In this document: piece after piece, positions 58,021 to 64,000 of the stretch
Layout of the letters: every line of letters starts with the position of its first letter
Numbering within the stretch: the stretch's first letter is position 1
NCBI RefSeq assembly: GCF_003255815.1
Contig: NC_037673.1
Span: forward strand, 160,868,793-160,932,792
Length of the DNA: 64,000 nucleotides
Origin: Theropithecus gelada
Lineage: Eukaryota > Chordata > Mammalia > Primates > Cercopithecidae
Direction of reading: 5' to 3'
Notes under the pieces: generated by a model
The model's input: only the letters and a program-made list of their open reading frames with translations
Told to the model about the DNA's origin: nothing
Databases searched by the model: none
Program-made: the position numbers and the translations under genes

Positions 58021-58649
58021 ATGCCAATGCTCTTCAGCCAAAGCCCACCAGGTGTACACTTACAGTTAAGCAAGTTGAATTTATTGATTGTTGCAGTGAG
58101 GGAGAGCACACATCATGGGGAAGTTTGGGCACCTTTAATAAAAGGGTGTTAGAAAGAACTAGTTATAGGATTGTGCTTGGGTTATGTGATTTGGGGGAAG
58201 AGTTCAAGGAGATGGGGCTTGGCTCTGGATTGAAACCTATGAGGAAGCACACAGAAATATATAATTGGGTATCTTAATAAATCTTACCTAGAAGAAAGGA
58301 ATAATAGACCAAAACTAAAGCTCTACTTGGTAAAGAAAACCATTCTCTCTTGTTAGCCAGGAAGGGGATGCATTTGGTATTCTGTGTTTTGTATAGTGAC
58401 CTTGTGTTTGTCTGTGCTTAGACAAAGTTATGAATTGATTTTGTTTCTGTTTTTGTTCTTTGTTTCTCATCATCATGGTCACATGGTGACCATGTCAGAT
58501 CCTGGCATTCTGTGAGATTGTTTCTATTTGGTAACAGAACATTATGACCTTAACTGTGAAGGGCAGGCCAGCTCCTCACAATACCAAGAATTTGCTGTTA
58601 GAATCAGTCAGTTCCAGAGTAAAAGGAGCTGCTTTTCTCTTCTCGACAG
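58021..58649. other. Unassigned sequence
   Basis: No named repeat. Includes a 21-base imperfect-centre palindrome at 58474-58494. Confidence 0.45.
58474..58494. repeat. 9-bp perfect inverted repeat
   Basis: CATGGTCAC, three bases (ATG), then GTGACCATG. It contains GGTCA and TGACC half-sites and an E-box-like CACATG. Confidence 0.75.
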
Positions 58650-58654
58650 TCGTG

Positions 58655-58860
58655 ATGATAGTGATGTCATAACAAATATTGCATCTGGTGCTGATGTTGC
58701 GGCAGGTACTGTTTAAACTGATTGATATATTTTAAATCATTTAATCCTCACAACATGACTCTGATTTTCTCTCTTTTGTAGATGAGGATATTATAGATAA
58801 GGACATAACTTACCCAAAGCTGGTGATTTGTAGCCACCAGATAGATCAGCTCGTTCTTAC
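58655..58860 (-). mobile_element. MIR/L2-end SINE
   Basis: GGCAGGTACTGTTTAAACTG, TTTAATCCTCACAACATGAC, TTTTGTAGATGAGGATATTA and ACTTACCCAAAGCTGGTGAT follow the reversed MIR consensus. Confidence 0.75.
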
Positions 58861-59768
58861 ACACCATCCCATACCTTCCCACCTGCACTTGTCTTGGGGT
58901 CTTGGCCTCTTATATTGCACTATGTTCCTTGATTCTCACAGGCACAAGTCCACAGTGCCTTGTCTTCTACTCATACTGGGTCCCTCTTGCCTCCTGCTCT
59001 AGGATACTTCTGCTGCCACTCAGACCCACTTGATTAAGCTGGAAGAGCAAGTGAGTGAAAGCTTTGGAGCACATGTTTAATGAATGGTGTGCAGAGATGG
59101 TATCTATTCTTCATTTCTTCCTCTGCATGGCATATCTTGAAATAGAATAATGTCTGCAGCTTCTTGGCAGACTCTCCTGCAAGGTCGAACAAGGAAGCGG
59201 CTGGACAATATTGAATGTTTGCTCTCTCTACTCTAATGACTCACTCTGCTTCCCTGATACGCATGCTGTAATAGCCAGTAGCGTACAAGCGTTTTCACCA
59301 GGTTCTATTTTTCAGGGAACCAGGGCATGCTGGCTCCAGAGTGAGAAAAGTCCACCTGGATTTTCCAGTCTCTTCCTTGTTTATGCAATAGAGCATAGAG
59401 TTTTGAAGACCTTGACTTTAGAAAATGATAAACACCTGTTGAAGTCTAGCTATTGCCACTATTAAGCAATATGACCTTGAATAATTTATTTAATCTCTCT
59501 TACCATGTCTGAAAAATAGGGAATCAGAGTACTTACTTCCAATAGTATTACTTTCCTGCAAAGTTATGACAAATTTATTAATGTTTTCTGTGATTAGCTC
59601 ATTGCCTGACCTATAACACATCAATATTATTTTTATTGTCATTATTAATTTCCCTCAAAACTTGTTCCTTTTCCTTTATTCATACATTTGTTGATCTTAA
59701 ACAGTAGTTTATTACCTAAACTAAACAGCTCTTAAGGTAGTAGTTGACTCTTCTATCTGTTTCAACTA
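58861..59768. other. Unassigned sequence
   Basis: Moderately GC-rich at 58860-59360. An 84-codon frame (59211-59465) has no recognisable domain. No named repeat. Confidence 0.45.
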
Positions 59769-60067
59769 CTTTTTTTTTTTTTTTTAAGACAGAGTCTCAC
59801 TCTGTTACCCAGGCTGGAGTCCAGTGCATGATCTTGGCTCACTGCAACCTGCACTTCCTGGGCTCAAGCGATCCTCTTGGCTCAGCCTTCAGAGTAGCTG
59901 TGACTACAGCCTCATGTTACCATGCCTGGCTCATTTTTTTATGTTTTTGTAGAGATGGCGTCTCCCTATGTTGCCCAGGCTGGTCTCAAACTCTTGGGTT
60001 CAAGTGATCCACCCACCTTGGCCTCCCGAAGTGCTGGGATTAGAGGCATGAGCGACTGCACCCAGCC
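59769..60067 (-). mobile_element. AluJ/S SINE
   Basis: T-run, inverted arms to GACTGCACCCAGCC. Perfect 7-bp duplication TTCAACT at 59761-59767 and 60068-60074. Confidence 0.9.
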
Positions 60068-60389
60068 TTCAACTCTTTCTTCTCCCAAATTTTTACCATA
60101 CAATTGGTCAGTAAATCAATGTTTATTTTACCTCTGAAATTTCCTCTCACATACAATTTTTAGGATCATTTTATCTTCATTTTGATAGCTCTAGTCCAGG
60201 CATTTCCAGCATCATACCATAATTTGCCAAAATAGAATACCAAGCCAAGTGATCTTTCTGCCTTCTTGCTTTTACCTGTCAAATCTACCTTCTACTTTGC
60301 TGTTGGTATTTTAAAACACAGCCCCGTTTTAACAATAATAACTTGGTATTATAATCGATTATTTACTTATTTGTCTGTTTCTCTCTGCC
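60068..60389. other. Unassigned sequence
   Basis: Nothing recognised. Confidence 0.4.
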
Positions 60390-60617
60390 AGGGTTTATCC
60401 AACCCTTGGTGCTATTGAAATTTTAGGTTAGATAGTTATTCATTGTTGTGGGGGGAGCTGTTTTTTCCATTGTAGAATATGTAATAGTGCCTCTGGCCTC
60501 TATTCACTAGAACAATGGCGCCCTCCCTCAATTAGGACAGAATAATATCTGTGAACACGTTGCCAAGTGTTCACTAAAGGGCATAACTGACCCTGATTGA
60601 GACTGCTGCTCTAAACT
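60390..60617 (-). mobile_element. MER20 hAT-Charlie DNA transposon
   Basis: CAGGGTTTATCCAACCCTTG, GTGCTATTGAAATTTTAGG, CATTGTTGTGGGGGGAGCTG, GCCTCTGGCCTCTATTCAC and GTTGCCAAGTGTTCACTAAAG follow the reversed MER20 consensus from end to end. Confidence 0.85.
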
Positions 60618-60945
60618 CTGAGTTCTCTACAGACAAGGGTGTATTTTATTGTCATAAATCTCCAACACCAAACACCATATTGGGAATATTATTGGTGTTT
60701 AATACATACTTTTGAATAAAGAAGTCAATGAATTGACTCTATGGAAGCTTCTTTTTAAATATCATAGGCCACCCTACTTTTATCCATGCTTCCATAGCTT
60801 TTTAAAAGTTTTTTTTTGCTGTGCATATGTGTTTACCAAATTACACTGTATGATTTCATTATATCCCCAGTACCCACAGAATGAATGGAATATAGTAGTT
60901 GCTCAGTAGTTGCTCAGTAAATACTTACTGAATTAGTCTATAAAT
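60618..60945 (+). mobile_element. L2/MIR 3'-end fragments
   Basis: Two tails of the L2/MIR3 type: CACCATATTGGGAATATTAT...ACTTTTGAATAAAG and CCCCAGTACCCACAGAATG...GCTCAGTAAATACTTACTGAA. TAGTTGCTCAG is repeated in tandem near 60896-60917. Confidence 0.5.
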
Positions 60946-61029
60946 ATATTTAGACCACTTCTTTTTCTTTTTAAGGTACTATATAATAACAATTTCATGC
61001 TTTCATAGCAGGCAGTACTTCCCCTTTCT

Positions 61030-61225
61030 AGCACTTGTACCAAATATAATTAACAACTAATTGTGTGTGTACTTAATTATTTCATATCTGTCTCCATAAA
61101 TTATGTGAGGGTGAAGATTATGGCTGCCTCTTTTGTTCTGTTTCCCAAGGGGCTAACACAGAACCTTGTACAGAATACATATTTAGTAAATTATAAGTCC
61201 TTGTCAAATACATGAATTAATTACT
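61030..61225 (+). mobile_element. L2 3'-end fragment
   Basis: GTCTCCATAAATTATGTGAG, GGTGAAGATTATGGCTGCC, CACAGAACCTTGTACAGAAT and TATTTAGTAAATTATAAG follow the L2 sense 3' UTR (the AGTGCCTGGCACA...CAATAAAT pattern). Confidence 0.65.
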
Positions 61226-62564
61226 TAAACAAATTCATGCTGCCTCTAAGTGAAACAGAAAACTTAGGTACTTAGAGAATTTGGCTCCATGTATATACCA
61301 TGGTTTACTGATTAATATGATACAGCAATCTTTGAGTCTATGTTATATTTTGAAATTTTTCCTAAGTTTTCATCTCTGTCAAATTAGTGGAAAAGTAATT
61401 TGTACCTCTAAATCACTTAATAAAATAGAGAACTTGAGGCTGTCATAAGTCAATACAGATGCTTGATATCTCAGACTTGCAATCTTCTGTAGCTCAACAT
61501 GTTCATTTTTTTCCCCAGCACTAATGAATTAGCCCATAATCTTAATTGACATACTGACCTTGAAAAGTCCAGAAAATAACCTCATCTGCCAGCCTCATTA
61601 TCTATGGCTTTATTAGCTGGGGAAATTTGATAATATAATGTGAAACAATAATAATTAATCTGCATATGGATGTTATAAATTAGACTTCTATCAAATAAAA
61701 GTAATAATTATAATCCTTAACACTGGATACCACAAAAACAGTTTGGTCTCATATTCCAAATAAAAAATAAATAGCCTTGTTCTGTAACTGTCTCAAACTA
61801 CTTATTACCTCATAATTTTTTAATTTCAAAAAATAATTTATAAGCATTTCAAAGGACAGAATATTGTTTAAAATCCAAATTTAGTGTCTTTAGAGAAATA
61901 TTTTTACATCACAGAAAACCAGCGTGCTATCTTAACAAATGTTCGAACTAAGAGGCAGAAAATCTCTTCTCATATACATGGCTTTATATTTTCTTTCCTT
62001 ACCATGGAATCCTGTTGTTCCCAATCAGATCCCAATTTTAGAATATGCAGTAGACATCCATGCAATAGAAGCTAAAGCTCAAAATTGTTCAGGAGAAGCT
62101 AAGATATGGTCTTTCATTTGATAAGAAATTGGAAGTAAAAAATCATAATAAACAGCTTCCAGTGAATGATCTCTAATGGAAGTATGCCATGCTCTTTTAT
62201 TAACTGGCTTAGAATATTCTGATGGAAATACTATGTCAAAACAAATTTGAAAGCGATCCTGACCACAAGCAATCATATTAGGCACCTCTTGACTTTTACA
62301 TACTCTACATAACTTGGTGAAAAAGGCAATCATTCCTCACAAAAGGGTTCAACTGTGTTCCCAATAGCAAGTAAAAATTACAAAAGTAATAAATTGTCAT
62401 TTCAACTTAAAAGCTACTGATATTTGTGTGGACATTTTATTTTAGTTGAGAGTCTCTATTATATATGCTTTCAGTCCTTTTTAGCTTCTTGCAAATACAC
62501 TAGTAATTTTCAGAACAAAAATGAAGTATTCCTTTTTCGTGTCCATTGCCACTAGGGTCAAATA
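61226..62564. other. Unassigned AT-rich sequence
   Basis: No named repeat; contains the first copy of the dispersed 57-bp repeat (61466-61523). Confidence 0.45.
61466..61523 (+). repeat. Dispersed direct repeat, copy A
   Basis: Shares CAGACTTGCAATCT, CATGTTCATTTTTT and CCCCAGC with copy B at 62659-62714 in the same order; about 86% alike by eye. Confidence 0.7.
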
Positions 62565-62905
62565 CAAATTCCCAAGATTCTAATGGTCTGTCTTCTGTCT
62601 ACCTCCCTAACTTCACTCTTATTTGATCTTTTGTTCTTTTCCCTGTAGCACTAACCTAATATCCCAGACTTGCAATCTCCCATAGTCCATCATGTTCATT
62701 TTTTCCCCAGCTTTATTCTATGTAGCTCCAAAGAATACACCCATAGTGCTTAAACATACAGGGTTTCTAGTAGTGCTGTCTTCTCTGCCTGGAATGAAGC
62801 CACTGTTGTTTGTCCCTCTGGAAAATTCTTTCTTGTGTTTCAAATCTGAGCTCAAGCCAACAGTGTCTCCTCTCTGAAGCTTTCTTTGACTTCCAGGTGG
62901 GTTTA
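62565..62905 (+). mobile_element. L2 ORF 3' end
   Basis: GTCTACCTCCCTAACTTCAC, GTCTTCTCTGCCTGGAATGA, CTCTGGAAAATTCTTTC, AATCTGAGCTCAAGC and TCTCTGAAGCTTTCTTTGAC align with the L2 sense text (TCTGCCTGGAATGC ... CTCAAATGTCACC). Copy B of the dispersed repeat lies inside. Confidence 0.65.
62659..62714 (+). repeat. Dispersed direct repeat, copy B
   Basis: See copy A at 61466. This copy interrupts the L2-like tract, so it may be an insertion. Confidence 0.7.
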
Positions 62906-63378
62906 GCTGCTCCTACCTCCTACCTCCTTCTGTGACAATGTTTCCTACCATCTCTACTGGAGACCAGAGTGTTAAAGGTATTAGTGTCAAGATCAAAGGA
63001 ACCTGTAGTGCCCCTTGCTTCTGCACTGATCACAGCATCTGTAGAAAATATCTCCAGTTCTTGACATGGCTATTTTAGAGCAACCATTGATGAACTTGAA
63101 CATGTTCAGAGAAGAAAAGGATCTTAAAACCATAATATCATGTACTTCCATTCTTACAGTTATAAAGTGGGGTTATTAATATCTGAGGCTATTCTAAGAT
63201 TAAAATAAAATAACACATATTCTTTAAGTTGAAAAGTAAATTTTGATAAATATATTCCATACCAATTTACCAATTTTATTCTTCTTCTGTTTATTGGCCA
63301 ACCTCTTGAGAGAATAATAGACTCCCTGCTATGCATTCACTTCCTCTGATCATAAATAATAATATATTAAAAATATTT
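62906..63378. other. Unassigned sequence
   Basis: Nothing recognised. Confidence 0.45.
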
Positions 63379-63487
63379 CCCTCCCTCCTGCCTTCCTTCC
63401 TTCCTTCCTTCCTTCCTTCCTTCCTTCCTTCCTTCCTTCCTTCCTTCCTTCCCTCCCTCCCTCCTTCCTTCCTTTCTTCCTTTTTTC
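63379..63487. repeat. CCTT tetranucleotide microsatellite
   Basis: CCCTCCCTCCTG, then 15 uninterrupted CCTT units (63391-63450), then CCCT and CCTT variants. Polypyrimidine on the plus strand; probably length-polymorphic. Confidence 0.95.
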
Positions 63488-63770
63488 TTGATAAGATTTC
63501 TCTCTGGCTCCAAAGTTGGAGTTCAGTCATACCATCTCAGGTCACTGCAGCCCCAACCTCCTGAGCTCACCCTCCTCCCACCTCAGCCTCCCAAGTATCT
63601 GGGACTATAGGCACACACCACCATGCCTAGCTAATTTTTGTCCTTTTTGTAGACACAGAGTTTTGCCATGTTGCCCAGGCTGGTCTCAAACTCCTGAGTT
63701 CAAGTGATCTACATGCCTCGGCCTCCTAAAGTACTGGGATTGCAGGCATGAGCCACCCACCATGCCTGCC
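63488..63770 (-). mobile_element. AluJ-type SINE
   Basis: Diverged inverted arms (GGAGTTCAGTCATACCATCT, CACTGCAGCCCCAACCTCC, CCCAGGCTGGTCTCAAACTCC) to CCATGCCTGCC. The CCTT repeat sits where its A tail should be, so the microsatellite probably grew from that tail. Confidence 0.88.
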
Positions 63771-63962
63771 CCCAAAATACTATTTTCTACTATTTATATT
63801 TTTGTTATTTTATTTTTATTTCCATGATTAGGACACAAACTTCTTAATGTCAAGAACTTGTAAAAATATTTCCATGTCCTTTAATACCAACACATTAATA
63901 CAAGGCTTATAAGACACAGCCTTTGAAGGGCTATGAAAAAGAATGGAAGAAATGGAGTTTCT
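63771..63962. other. Short unassigned spacer
   Basis: AT-rich; nothing recognised. Confidence 0.4.
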
Positions 63963-64000
63963 GTCCGGGCGCGTGGCTCAAGCCTGTAATCCCAGCACTT
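63963..64000 (+). mobile_element. AluYR-type SINE, cut by the right window edge
   Basis: The head CCGGGCGCGTGGCTCAAGCC with CAAGCC in place of CACGCC marks the Old World monkey AluYR group. Only the first 38 bases are in the window. Confidence 0.85.

Noticed and set aside
57919..58152. Acidic protein with a DDDDK-like site
   Set aside because: Arises from the GAT/GAC microsatellite read in one frame; upstream codons are L2.
1..64000. tRNA, rRNA, CRISPR arrays, operons, bacterial promoters or terminators
   Set aside because: The window is primate nuclear DNA; I saw no tRNA or rRNA cores other than SINE-derived ones, and no regularly spaced direct-repeat arrays.

Overview
The window is vertebrate nuclear DNA from a primate. 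It is AT-rich and dominated by interspersed repeats: about two dozen Alu copies, L1 copies of several ages, L2 and MIR, MaLR LTRs, and MER5A, MER20 and another hAT-type DNA transposon. Two young Alu copies (3763-4071 and the one cut by the right window edge at 63963) carry the substitutions of the Old World monkey AluYR group. These include GGCTCAAGCC in place of GGCTCACGCC near the 5' end and GCTTGAGCC near the 3' end of the left-arm promoter side. My best reading is a macaque, baboon or guenon-type genome rather than human or another ape. No intact protein-coding gene is visible, and every long open frame I examined lies in a repeat or shows no family signature. The window is intergenic or the interior of a very large intron.

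Layout. From 1 to 536 is the 5' end of an L1PA-type element on the minus strand that runs off the left edge. Its YY1 site and antisense-promoter region are present. From about 985 to 7090 an older, near-complete but broken L1 runs on the plus strand. It carries ORF1 and ORF2 remnants, an internal deletion and a cercopithecid AluYR inserted in ORF2 with a clean target-site duplication. From 7.1 to 18 kb is mostly unassigned sequence with old Alus (including a tail-to-tail inverted pair), L1M fragments on the minus strand, MER5A and an L2 remnant. From 18 to 31 kb are a hAT element split by an Alu, a solitary MST-type LTR (19364-19783), MER20, an L1M tract, an L1P 3' end, MIRs, and several Alus.

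From 31.3 to 35.1 kb lies a long minus-strand L2 copy interrupted by a MIR and by an unclassified LTR-like block. Then come more L2, an L1MA 3' end (37.0-38.1 kb), two AluY copies (39461 and 41367), MLT1-type LTRs (about 40.0 and 49.9 kb), L2 fragments in both orientations (including a plus-strand L2 reverse-transcriptase region at 56.3-57.96 kb), a second MER20 and a 60-bp CCTT microsatellite.

Nothing here forms a pathway or operon. The items most worth following up are: (1) a possible 43-nt exon at 27440-27482 in non-repeat sequence, with branch-point-like, polypyrimidine, acceptor and donor signals; (2) a cluster of four TCF/LEF-type CTTTGATC motifs at 51979-52012; (3) a long open frame on the antisense-promoter side of the leftmost L1; (4) a hairpin-forming template-switch scar inside an L1 at 23028-23067; (5) an unexplained 57-bp direct repeat at 61.5 and 62.7 kb. 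Repeat family names come from recognising consensus motifs by eye. Class is usually secure, exact subfamily often is not, and most boundaries are good to about 5-20 bases.
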